A stretch of DNA of 64,000 nucleotides, taken from NCBI GenBank assembly GCA_016617495.1, contig WYCU01000009.1:36426-100425 (forward strand). The letters are read 5' to 3'. Made by a program: the position numbers and the translations under genes. Source of the stretch: Azonexaceae bacterium s22. Its GTDB lineage: Bacteria > Pseudomonadota > Gammaproteobacteria > Burkholderiales > Rhodocyclaceae. Below are positions 56,892 through 64,000 of this stretch, one piece after another. The stretch's first letter is position 1. Each line of letters starts with the position of its first letter. Under the pieces are notes generated by a model, which was given only the letters and a program-made list of their open reading frames with translations, had not been told where the DNA came from and did not search any database.

Positions 56892-57461
56892 TCAGTTCAG
56901 GCTGTCATCCTTGTAATACCGGGTGCCTTTGATGGTGGCCTCGGCGGCCAGGCCCTTGTCGGTCAACTGAAACAGCCAGACCCCGGGAGAAATCGGCACA
57001 GCACCCTGGTAGGCGGCGCCATGGCGGCCATCCGTCGCCGCCAGCGTCGCCTGGGCGCTGCTTTCCCAGCCGGATTCGATAAAGCGGCGGAGCGCCTCTT
57101 TGCTTTCGAACACAAAGACCAGGCGGAATTTCTTTACGCCGAAACCCAAACCGCCCTGAACCTCCATCATCTTCATGAAGGTTTCCTTGCCGGTTTCACG
57201 GTCGACCGCGACACCTTGGCCGGCACCGCCGCCGAGCAAGAGGATTTTCATGCCGAAGTTGCTGAACGTGGCATAGCCCGCAGCATTGTCGATCAGCCCC
57301 TTCGCCGACGGATGCAGCCGGTACAACTGCTTGAGAATGCTTTGCGAGTTCTGGCGAACTTCAGCCCGCTGCTCCGCCTTGCTCGCAGCCAGGGCCGCAC
57401 CGGGGAAACCCGCCGCCAATACGCCGGACAGGCCAGCCAACAACAGCGTCCTTCGCTTCAT
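56892..57461 (-). CDS. Exported SYLF-domain (YSC84-related) protein
   Basis: 189-aa protein with a Sec/Tat-like signal (MKRRTLLLAGLSGVLAAGFPGAALA). The SYLF domain includes GLIDNAAGYATFSNFGMKILLLGGGAGQGVAVDRETGKETFMKMMEVQGGLGFGVKKFRLVFVFE, a lipid-binding fold. GGAGATTGCC precedes the ATG. In bacteria its role is unknown, probably envelope lipid binding. An interspersed element copy encodes GVAVDRE. Confidence 0.9.
   Translation of the reverse strand: MKRRTLLLAGLSGVLAAGFPGAALAASKAEQRAEVRQNSQSILKQLYRLHPSAKGLIDNAAGYATFSNFGMKILLLGGGAGQGVAVDRETGKETFMKMMEVQGGLGFGVKKFRLVFVFESKEALRRFIESGWESSAQATLAATDGRHGAAYQGAVPISPGVWLFQLTDKGLAAEATIKGTRYYKDDSLN
57180..57215 (-). repeat. Degenerate element copy in SYLF gene
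   Basis: GTGTCGCGGTCGACC matches 14 bases of the core, followed by GTG, AAACCGGC and AAGGAAACC. It encodes GVAVDRETGK. Confidence 0.55.
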
Positions 57462-57563
57462 GGCAATCTCCGTATTTCAAGCCGCAGACAGCCGGCAAAG
57501 CCGCCTGCCGATGGGTTGATCATGCGCCCTTGGCAAGAGCGCAGCAAGGAAAATATTTCGATG

Positions 57564-59612
57564 TCATGACACATCCTTCGGGGGCAACAGGAAGCTGCGC
57601 GGGGACGCACGGAAGCGCCGCCCGATGGCGCGTAGCAGCGCCCCCCAGTGTTCGAAACGCACCCCGCGCGCGCGCAGTGCCGTGCGCAGCGCCAAGGCAA
57701 AACTGACGGCGAGATTGGTCATGCCGATCAGTGCAATGCCCAAAGCGGCCCAGGCCAGCGCCTTCAGGGGCAATTCGAACTGGAAACCGATCAGCGCGTA
57801 ACCCAGGTTAGCGGAGGCAAAGGCGATATGGCGGATATCCAGCGGCAAGCCGATCATCTTGCCGATATCCCCCGTCGCGCCCAGCATGCACCCGAACAGG
57901 AAGTTGCCCATGATGCCGCCCAGACGTTCCTGAATATACGTACCGATCCGCGCCGCGCGCGCCGCACCGAAGAGGCCTTTGAGCCAGTGCAGACGGGCGA
58001 TGCGCGTACCGATTTCCCCATAGGCCGCCCGGTTGTCGAAATAGCCGGTGATGAGCCCGGAGAGAAAGAGATAGAACCCGGCAATCGCGGCATGCGGCAC
58101 GGCCCAGCTCAAGGGGTCGAGATCGCCTAACAGGTGGGCGCCCTTTTCCAGGGGAATCAGCGGTTGACCGGCGATTTGACTCAAGCTCCAGCCCACACCG
58201 ATAGCGACCGGCAGCGCGACCATCACGTTCCCGGCGATGGCCGCCAATTGGCTGCGGCACACGGCGGCCACGACGTCGACCAGGCGTTCCAGTTCAGCCT
58301 GACGGGTGGCCCGCACATCGCCGAGCAAGGCCGCCAGCGTCTGGGCCGTCATCGCCGGCTGCTTGGTGGCCACCGTCATGCCGAGCAGGAAGATCGTCAC
58401 GAATCCGAGTCCGTAAATCAGACTGAACAGGATCGCCTCGACCATCAGCGGGGCATGCAGCGAGGCGGCAAAGATCTTGAGTAACGCCATGCAGCCGATG
58501 AGCACCCCGGCACCTGCTGCCGAGCGCCACATGTGGCGATAATCCGAACGGGATTCGCAGATGTAGTGCTCACCGGAACGTGCAGCATTTTCGGTGACGC
58601 GCACGGCCAGCAGTCCGGAAAGCTGCGAGATGTAATGTCCCAGGCTGTTGCGCCGGTTTTCGGCGATGAAGGCAGCGCGCGCAAATTCCCCCCAGGCAGC
58701 CACTGCCGCGCCGCGATCCTCGCTCTGGCGCGGCATGCGGAGGATGGCAATCAGCTCGCGCAGGCGAACCAGACATTGCTCGCTGCGCGTCAGCAGGTAG
58801 CTGAGGTGCAAGCTGGTGCCGACTGTGCGTGCGCGCTTGCGAATGCGCTGCAGGGTGGTTTCGCATTGATCGACGATGACGAGCAACTGGCTGCCGTCAT
58901 CCGGCACCCCGGCGGCATTGTCGAGCGCGCTGCGCGCTGCATTGACGAAATCGAGGGCTTCCGCGGACAGCGCGACAAAGCACGGCAGATCATCGTCGAA
59001 ACTGGGCGAGGCGCGCATCAGTTCGTTTTCCACGCCAAGGCCGCTGACACGGTGGGCCAGCAACAACACCGCATCGAGCATCTGCTCCTGAATGCCGCGC
59101 CAGTCGAGATCGTGCAGCTCGTCTTCCGGCGCGAGCAGCGCCCACAGGCGCTGCGAATATTCGGGCGGAATCGCCTCCTGCCAACGCCAGTCGTCCGGGC
59201 GGTCGTAAATGACGTGCATGCAGTCCTTGAGCCGCCGCTCGTCCGGCACCTCCGGCAACAGGCGGTTACCGATGATGCGCCGCCATTCCGAAAAGAACCC
59301 GGTGCCCGGCAGGATGCCGCTGTCGGTAAAAAAGGTAATCAGGCGCCGAGTGGCGATGAAGTGCACCACATGGCGCCGGAATGCGGCGCGCAACGTGGCA
59401 TCGGCTTCCAGCCAATCGAGCACAAGGGCATAGCGGACAAGCCAGGTCTCGTCACCAGCGCGCCGCGGACGCAAGGCCGCCACTAGACAGCGCCCAAGTT
59501 CCAGCGTATCGGCCTGGGTGTCGAGAAACGCATTCAGGGCATCGCGCAGACGGGTTTCAGGCGTGGCCGCGGAGCGGCCGCGCCAAGGATTCATGCGTTC
59601 CAGAAAGCTCAT
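57564..59612 (-). CDS. Membrane protein of the 'site-specific recombinase' (SpecificRecomb/Gcr) family
   Basis: 682-aa protein. The N-terminal 350 residues are helical and soluble-like, the C-terminal 330 have about six to seven membrane helices (LLIGCMALLKIFAASLHA onward; FGCMLGATGDIGKMIGLPLDIRHIAFASANLGYAL). Pfam calls such proteins site-specific recombinase, but I see no tyrosine- or serine-recombinase motif and the architecture is membrane-integral, so the label is doubtful. ATG 59612 lacks a clear ribosome site; M7 is possible. Confidence 0.7.
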   Translation of the reverse strand: MSFLERMNPWRGRSAATPETRLRDALNAFLDTQADTLELGRCLVAALRPRRAGDETWLVRYALVLDWLEADATLRAAFRRHVVHFIATRRLITFFTDSGILPGTGFFSEWRRIIGNRLLPEVPDERRLKDCMHVIYDRPDDWRWQEAIPPEYSQRLWALLAPEDELHDLDWRGIQEQMLDAVLLLAHRVSGLGVENELMRASPSFDDDLPCFVALSAEALDFVNAARSALDNAAGVPDDGSQLLVIVDQCETTLQRIRKRARTVGTSLHLSYLLTRSEQCLVRLRELIAILRMPRQSEDRGAAVAAWGEFARAAFIAENRRNSLGHYISQLSGLLAVRVTENAARSGEHYICESRSDYRHMWRSAAGAGVLIGCMALLKIFAASLHAPLMVEAILFSLIYGLGFVTIFLLGMTVATKQPAMTAQTLAALLGDVRATRQAELERLVDVVAAVCRSQLAAIAGNVMVALPVAIGVGWSLSQIAGQPLIPLEKGAHLLGDLDPLSWAVPHAAIAGFYLFLSGLITGYFDNRAAYGEIGTRIARLHWLKGLFGAARAARIGTYIQERLGGIMGNFLFGCMLGATGDIGKMIGLPLDIRHIAFASANLGYALIGFQFELPLKALAWAALGIALIGMTNLAVSFALALRTALRARGVRFEHWGALLRAIGRRFRASPRSFLLPPKDVS

Positions 59613-59682
59613 TGTGATTCTGTGTGTGGTTCTGTTCTCGGGCAGCAGCCCGACATGTCGGCACGCCGGAGGCTTAATTTAT

Positions 59683-59722
59683 CGTCGCCCAGACCGGCAT
59701 GATTTGCCAAGCCCGGGCGACG
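59683..59722 (-). terminator. Possible terminator after ppk2
   Basis: Inverted repeat CGTCGCCC / GGGCGACG with a 24-base loop, 23 bases beyond the ppk2 stop on the minus strand, then ATAAATTAA. The loop is long, so this is a weak call. Confidence 0.35.
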
Positions 59723-59745
59723 AAAAGCCGGTCAAATACCAAGGA

Positions 59746-60558
59746 TCAGAACACGGCAGGCACGAACTTGTACGGATAATCCGGTTCCTTGTAACCGCCC
59801 GGTTTTTGGCGCTTGGGCAGCACCACACGCGGCCGTTTGATTTCCTCGTAAGGCACCTTGCTCAACAAGTGTGTGATGATGTTGAGCCGCACGCGTTTCT
59901 TGTCGTTGGACTGTGCGACGAACCACGGCGCCCAGGAGCTATCCGTCTTTTCGAACATCTCGTCGCGCGCCCGCGAATAGTCGTACCAGCGGCTGTAGGA
60001 CTTGAGGTCCATGGGCGAGAGCTTCCAGATCTTGCGCCCATCGTCGATGCGCTGCGTCAGTCGCCGCGTCTGCTCTTCCGGGCTGACTTCAAGCCAGTAT
60101 TTGAGCAGGATGATCCCGGATTCGATCATCATTTTTTCGAAAGCGGGCACGATCTCAAGAAAACGTCGCGCCTGCTGTTCCGTACAGAAGCCCATCACCC
60201 GCTCGACGCCGGCCCGGTTGTACCAGCTGCGGTCAAAGATCACGACCTCGCCGGCTGCCGGGAAATGCGGGATGTAGCGCTGGGCATACATCTGGGTCTT
60301 TTCGCGTTCGGTCGGCGAGGGCAGCGCCACCACGCGAAAAACGCGCGGACTCACGCGTTCCGTAATGGCCTTGATCGTTCCTCCCTTGCCGGCGCCATCG
60401 CGTCCTTCAAAGACGATGCACACCTTGAGCCCCTTCGCCACGACCCATTCTTGAAGCTTGACGAGCTCGACATGCAATTTTTCAAGCTCGCGCTCATACG
60501 CCGTGCCGCTCAGTTTCTTTCCCGCTTCGCCGTCCGGCTTGTCTTTCTTCTTGCTCAT
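59746..60558 (-). CDS. ppk2: Polyphosphate kinase 2 (class I PPK2)
   Basis: 270-aa kinase that uses polyphosphate to phosphorylate nucleoside diphosphates, or the reverse. The Walker A FEGRDGAGKGG is at residues 50-60, and the Walker B VVIFDRSWYNRAGVERVMGF and lid motif RRLTQRIDDGRKIWKLSPMD are all in place. C-terminal PRVVLPKRQ ... YPYKFVPAVF is typical. ATG 60558 has GAGGAG six bases upstream; the ATG at 60564 is too close to it. It follows fabI with an element copy between. Confidence 0.95.
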   Translation of the reverse strand: MSKKKDKPDGEAGKKLSGTAYERELEKLHVELVKLQEWVVAKGLKVCIVFEGRDGAGKGGTIKAITERVSPRVFRVVALPSPTEREKTQMYAQRYIPHFPAAGEVVIFDRSWYNRAGVERVMGFCTEQQARRFLEIVPAFEKMMIESGIILLKYWLEVSPEEQTRRLTQRIDDGRKIWKLSPMDLKSYSRWYDYSRARDEMFEKTDSSWAPWFVAQSNDKKRVRLNIITHLLSKVPYEEIKRPRVVLPKRQKPGGYKEPDYPYKFVPAVF

Positions 60559-60570
60559 CTTCATCTCCTC

Positions 60571-60606
60571 GAAAATTGGCTTTTTTTTCAGGTCGACCGC
60601 GACAAT
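60571..60606 (-). repeat. Interspersed element between fabI and ppk2
   Basis: Exact core on the minus strand (60606 to 60591), then TG, A8, GCC and AATTTTC. It lies 32 bases before the ppk2 start, in the same orientation. Confidence 0.88.
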
Positions 60607-60613
60607 CGCCCCC

Positions 60614-61396
60614 TCAGGCCATGATGTTCACGCCACCGTCGACGTACATCGTCTCCCCGGTCAAACGCCGTGCATAGGGCGTCGCGAGGTAGGCACAGGT
60701 AAAGCCCACATCCATGATGTCGACCAATTCGCCGACCGGCGCGCGCTTCACTGCGCGATTGAGCATCAGATCGAAATCCTTGAGCCCGGACGCCGCACGC
60801 GTCTGCAGCGGCCCCGGCGAAATGGCATGGACGCGAATGTGCTGCGGCCCCAGTTCATAGGCCAGATAGCGACACGCGGCCTCCAGCGCTGCCTTGACCG
60901 GCCCCATCACGTTGTAGTTGGGCACCACCTTGGCCGCGCCGTGGTAGGACATGGCGAACAGACTGCCGCCGTCCTTCATCAAAGGTGCGGCAAGCCGCGC
61001 CATGCGAATGAAGGAATGCACGGAAATATCCATGGCCATGGCAAACCCATCCGCCGAGCAATTCAGCAAACCGCCCTTGATATCTTCCTTTTTGGCCGAG
61101 GCGATGGAATGCACCAGAATGTCGAGCTGCCCCCATTCGCGCTCGATGCGTTCAAACAAGGCTTCCAGCTCGCCTGGCTTGGAAACATCCAGCGGGGCAA
61201 AAATGCGGGCGCCCACATCCTTGGCCAAGGGCTCGACATGGGGCCGCGCTTTCTCATTCAGGTAAGTTACCGCCAAATCGGCCCCCACCTCGGAAAACGC
61301 CCTGGCACAGCCATAGGCAATGGAATGTTCGTTGGCAATCCCGACGATCAGCGCTTTTTTGCCGGCCAGAATGGGACGCGGGGTGTATTCGGTCAT
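60614..61396 (-). CDS. fabI: Enoyl-[acyl-carrier-protein] reductase (NADH), FabI type
   Basis: 260-aa SDR enzyme that completes each fatty acid elongation cycle. The nucleotide-binding GIANEHSIAYG (residues 19-29) is the FabI variant of the Rossmann loop. Catalytic residues are Tyr151 (SYHGA), Tyr161 and Lys168 (YNVMGPVK), as in FabI. SPGPLQTRAASGLKDF is another hallmark. ATG 61396 has AGGAGA upstream. Sensitivity to triclosan is possible but unproven here. Confidence 0.94.
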   Translation of the reverse strand: MTEYTPRPILAGKKALIVGIANEHSIAYGCARAFSEVGADLAVTYLNEKARPHVEPLAKDVGARIFAPLDVSKPGELEALFERIEREWGQLDILVHSIASAKKEDIKGGLLNCSADGFAMAMDISVHSFIRMARLAAPLMKDGGSLFAMSYHGAAKVVPNYNVMGPVKAALEAACRYLAYELGPQHIRVHAISPGPLQTRAASGLKDFDLMLNRAVKRAPVGELVDIMDVGFTCAYLATPYARRLTGETMYVDGGVNIMA

Positions 61397-61609
61397 GCTC
61401 AGTCTCCTGTGGTTATTGTCAGTCGATGCGGCTTCAGGCACCGGTTGGGTTACGCATGACCGGCACCCTTTATGTGCTCAGTATGGCCTCCCTATGCCCA
61501 GGCCTCAAGCAAAATCGCCTTCTTCGGCGCATCGTTTCAGGCAAGGCGCGCACCATGCCAACATGCTATTCTGGAAAAGGCGTCTCAGTCCTGTCTTGAG
61601 GAGAACAGA

Positions 61610-62875
61610 ATGAAGCTGTTGCGATCCATGGTGCTGTGGTGGCTGGCGGCCAGCATCATGCTATTTTCCGCCGCACAGGCGCAGGGCAACGCCGCGTCAT
61701 CGCCCCCGCCGTTCAAGGCCGAGGAACTCGATGCGCTGCTCGCGCCCATCGCACTCTATCCGGATTCGCTGCTGACCCAGATCCTGATGGCATCGACCTA
61801 TCCGCTGGAAGTCGTTCAGGCCGCGCGCTGGTCCAAGGCCAACCCCAAGCTCAGTGGCGACGCCGCCGTTCGCAAAGTCGAAAACGAACCTTGGGACGTC
61901 AGCGTCAAATCGCTGGTCGCGTTTCCCAACGTCCTTGAAATGATGAACGAAAAGCTGGACTGGACGCAGAAGCTGGGCGACGCCTTCCTCGCCCAACAGC
62001 AGGATGTCATGGCTGCCGTCCAGCGTCTCCGGCAACGCGCTCAGGCCAGCGGCCATCTCGAATCCAATGCGCAACAGGTCGTCAAGACCGAGACCCAGTA
62101 CATCGTCATCGAACCTGCGCAGCCGCAAACCATCTACGTACCGGCTTACAACCCGACCGTGGTTTACGGGGCGTGGCCTTACCCGACCTATCCACCCTAT
62201 TACTACCCCGGCGTTGCGGCATGGTATCCGGGTACCGCGCTGGTCAGCGGACTTGCCTGGGGTGTGGGCTTTGCCGCAGCCGGCGCCATATTTGGCGGCT
62301 GGAACTGGGGCCACGGCGATGTCGACATCGACATCAACCGCGCCACCAACATTGACCGGAATTTCACGCGAAACAATACAAACGTCAGCAACAAGTGGCA
62401 GCACAACCCGCAGCATCGCGGGAATGTCGGCTATCGCGACCCGGCCTCGCGCGAACGCTACGCCAGCCAGCGCCCCGCAGCTGCCGATCGGGGCGAGTAT
62501 CGCGGCCGGGATGGCGAACGCGGAACTCGCGACAACCTGGGCGGGGAGCGCGGTGCGCATCGGGATACCCTCCCTGGCGAACGCGGCGGGGATCGCGCCG
62601 ACCGCAGCGGTCAGCGTGACGGCCTGCCCAGTCACGGCGATTTTGACCGCGGCGGTCAGCGCAACAATGCTTTCGAGGGTGTCGGTAACGGAAATCGCGA
62701 CCTTGATCGTGGACGTGCCAGCACCTCGCAAATGCAACGTACCGGCGGACACAACCTGGGCGGTGGCGGCAGCTATCAGCGCCCCTCCGGCGGTAGCAGC
62801 CGTAACTTCAGCGGCAGCGGTGGCGGCGGAGGCGCGCGCGCAGGCGGCGGTGGCGGCCGCGGTGGAAGGCGTTGA
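61610..62875 (+). CDS. DUF3300 envelope protein with Gly/Arg-rich tail
   Basis: 421-aa exported protein. Signal peptide (cleavage at AQAQG), then the DUF3300 domain: FKAEELDALLAPIALYPDSLLTQILMASTYPLEVVQAARW ... EPWDVSVKSLVAFPNVLEMM, and a Pro/Tyr-rich stretch. The last ~150 residues are low-complexity, rich in Gly, Arg, Asp and Ser (GERGGDRADRSGQRDG, then GGGGG). Function unknown; the family usually sits beside DUF2950, as here. GAGGAG precedes the ATG at 61610. Confidence 0.88.
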   Translation: MKLLRSMVLWWLAASIMLFSAAQAQGNAASSPPPFKAEELDALLAPIALYPDSLLTQILMASTYPLEVVQAARWSKANPKLSGDAAVRKVENEPWDVSVKSLVAFPNVLEMMNEKLDWTQKLGDAFLAQQQDVMAAVQRLRQRAQASGHLESNAQQVVKTETQYIVIEPAQPQTIYVPAYNPTVVYGAWPYPTYPPYYYPGVAAWYPGTALVSGLAWGVGFAAAGAIFGGWNWGHGDVDIDINRATNIDRNFTRNNTNVSNKWQHNPQHRGNVGYRDPASRERYASQRPAAADRGEYRGRDGERGTRDNLGGERGAHRDTLPGERGGDRADRSGQRDGLPSHGDFDRGGQRNNAFEGVGNGNRDLDRGRASTSQMQRTGGHNLGGGGSYQRPSGGSSRNFSGSGGGGGARAGGGGGRGGRR

Positions 62876-62886
62876 GGAGAATGGAC

Positions 62887-63798
62887 ATGAATCGCATCGG
62901 ATTTAGCACCCGGCTCGCCGGCCTGGCCCTGTGTTCCGCGTTGATCGCCCCCTTCTCTCTCACGCACGCCGCGTCCGGACAAGCCTTTGCAACCCCGGAA
63001 GCGGCGATGGAGGCCTTCGGCGCCGCCGTGCGGGATAACGACGAGAAAACCAAGGAAACCGTGCTCGGCAACAATTTCCGCAAGTTCATCCCCCCGCAAG
63101 GGGCGGATATCCGCTATCGCTTCCTCGAAAACTGGGCGCAGTCGCACAAGATCGTCATGGATGGGGAGCGGAAGGCACGCATCGCGGTAGGCGATTCCGG
63201 CTGGACCTTGCCCATCCCCCTGGTCAAGACTGCAAAGGGCTGGGCGTTCGATCTGGTCGCAGGGAAAAAGGAAATGACCGTGCGGGAAATCGGCCGCAAC
63301 GAACTGGCTGCCATTCGTGTCGCCCAGTCGTTCGTCGAAGCCCAACGGGAGTTTTTCGCCAGCGATCCGGATGGCGACGGTCAGCGGGAATACGCACGGC
63401 GCATCCTCAGTTCGCCCGGCCACAAGGACGGTCTTTACTGGCCGGACGAGCCCGGGCAAGCCCGCAGCCCGCTGGGGCCGCTGCTGGCTCAAGCCGCCGC
63501 GGAAGGCAAGATCAAGCCGCAAGGCAGCTACCACGGCTACCGCTACCGCATTCTCGATGCGCAAGGCCCTCACGCCGCTGGCGGTGCCCGCTCGTACATC
63601 GTGGACCAGCATATGACCGGTGGATTCGCGCTGCTGATGTGGCCCGCAATTTTCGGCGAAACCGGCGTGATGACCTTCATGGTGGATCAGGATGGTCAGC
63701 TCTTCGAATCGAATCTCGGGCCGGAGACCGCCGCAAAGGCCGCCCGAATCAAACGCTTCGACCCGGATGCCGGCTGGCGCAAAGTGGACTCGCCATGA
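62887..63798 (+). CDS. DUF2950 exported protein
   Basis: 303-aa protein. Signal peptide (LAGLALCSALIAPFSLTHAAS). The domain contains FATPEAAMEAFGAAVRDNDEKT, ASDPDGDGQREYARRILSSPGHKDGLYWP and GSYHGYRYRILDAQGPHAAGGARSYIVDQHMTGGFALLMWPA, all DUF2950 markers. Partner of the DUF3300 gene 11 bases upstream. ATG 62887 has GAGGAG seven bases upstream; the ATG at 62881 is too close to it. Confidence 0.9.
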   Translation: MNRIGFSTRLAGLALCSALIAPFSLTHAASGQAFATPEAAMEAFGAAVRDNDEKTKETVLGNNFRKFIPPQGADIRYRFLENWAQSHKIVMDGERKARIAVGDSGWTLPIPLVKTAKGWAFDLVAGKKEMTVREIGRNELAAIRVAQSFVEAQREFFASDPDGDGQREYARRILSSPGHKDGLYWPDEPGQARSPLGPLLAQAAAEGKIKPQGSYHGYRYRILDAQGPHAAGGARSYIVDQHMTGGFALLMWPAIFGETGVMTFMVDQDGQLFESNLGPETAAKAARIKRFDPDAGWRKVDSP

Positions 63799-63858
63799 AA
63801 TTTCGGCATATTTTTGAATTACAATAGCTCGTCTGAATTTTTTGACAGGGAATAACCA

Positions 63859-64000
63859 ATGACCAAGATTGCGAAGAAATCGCTTGTCGTGGCACTGCTG
63901 GCCGGTATCGGCATGGGCGCTACCGTTGCGCAAGCTCAGGAACGTGTTTATGTGATCGACCAGCGCGACGCCGTCGTCAAGAGCGGCGCCGACCTGTGCT
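63859..64000 (+). CDS. OmpA-family outer-membrane protein, 3'-truncated by window edge
   Basis: Only the first 47 residues are present: signal peptide MTKIAKKSLVVALLAGIGMG, cleavage at AQAQE, then RVYVIDQRDAVVKSGADLC, a start I recognise from betaproteobacterial OmpA-like proteins. The rest is outside the window, so the C-terminal OmpA domain is an inference. AGGGA lies before the ATG. Upstream bases include TTGAATTACAATAG, a possible promoter. Confidence 0.7.
   Translation, partial: MTKIAKKSLVVALLAGIGMGATVAQAQERVYVIDQRDAVVKSGADLC

Noticed and set aside
57562-57571. Palindrome TGTCATGACA at the end of the recombinase-family gene
   Set aside because: A ten-base palindrome is expected by chance in 64 kb and it overlaps a stop codon; no second copy was found.
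1-64000. tRNA genes, CRISPR arrays, insertion sequences, integrase or att sites
   Set aside because: Looked for by eye on both strands; none seen. Only RNase P RNA and the riboswitch were supported as structured RNA.

Overview
The window looks like chromosomal DNA of a GC-rich betaproteobacterium, most likely of the order Rhodocyclales (a Dechloromonas/Azonexus-like organism). This is inferred from protein style, the rsmI-yraN-diaA-dolP and DUF3300-DUF2950 blocks, and the conserved housekeeping order. No tRNA, 16S/23S rRNA, CRISPR array, insertion sequence or phage gene was seen. About fifty protein genes, an RNase P RNA and a yybP-ykoY type riboswitch can be supported. Coding density is high, and the many long antisense open frames are GC-driven shadows.

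Layout: 1-2.1 kb, ahpC (cut by the window edge) and ahpF, peroxide detoxification. 2.1-3.8 kb, a methyltransferase gene behind rnpB on the minus strand. 3.8-9.0 kb, an APC permease, a small exported protein, an Lrp regulator divergent from leuA, and an AraC regulator. 9.1-13.5 kb, small envelope lipoproteins, pyrC with a DUF3025 gene, and a HbpS/GlcG-like protein. 13.5-19.7 kb, rsmI / yraN-HIRAN-diaA-dolP, a K+ channel pair, an FMN reductase and a glutathione peroxidase. 19.8-23.4 kb, rfaE2, a diguanylate cyclase and kup. 23.6-28.5 kb, a three-gene type I secretion operon of visibly lower GC. 28.6-33.9 kb, ssb with an MFS gene, cis/trans fatty acid isomerase, and a TerC gene behind its riboswitch. 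34.0-37.9 kb, the sulfate importer sbp-cysT-cysW-cysA. 37.9-43.0 kb, a CZB protein, hemA-prfA-prmC-grxD and a split YeeE/YedE pair. 43.3-51.5 kb, a complete RND efflux system and a large MscS-family channel. 51.5-57.5 kb, tamB-tamA and a SYLF protein. 57.6-61.4 kb, a 'specific recombinase' membrane protein, ppk2 and fabI. 61.6-64 kb, the DUF3300 and DUF2950 genes and the start of an OmpA-like gene.

The main theme is envelope and stress biology: peroxide and thiol defence, potassium and metal homeostasis, efflux, outer-membrane assembly (TamAB, DolP), membrane lipid adaptation (Cti, FabI) and polyphosphate. Basic translation and biosynthesis genes are interleaved.

The most striking unexplained signal is an interspersed element of about 36 bp. 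It has a 16-bp core (ATTGTCGCGGTCGACC), a short spacer, an A/T tract, then GGC or GCC and a second A/T tract. Nine copies carry an exact 15-nt core and several are degenerate. Copies lie on both strands, between genes and in frame inside genes (encoding IVAVD or VDRDN), and some sit 20-32 nt before start codons or beside hairpins. The copies behave like a genome-wide signal word, comparable in pattern to uptake or architecture motifs, rather than like an operator of one regulon. None lies in the low-GC secretion operon.
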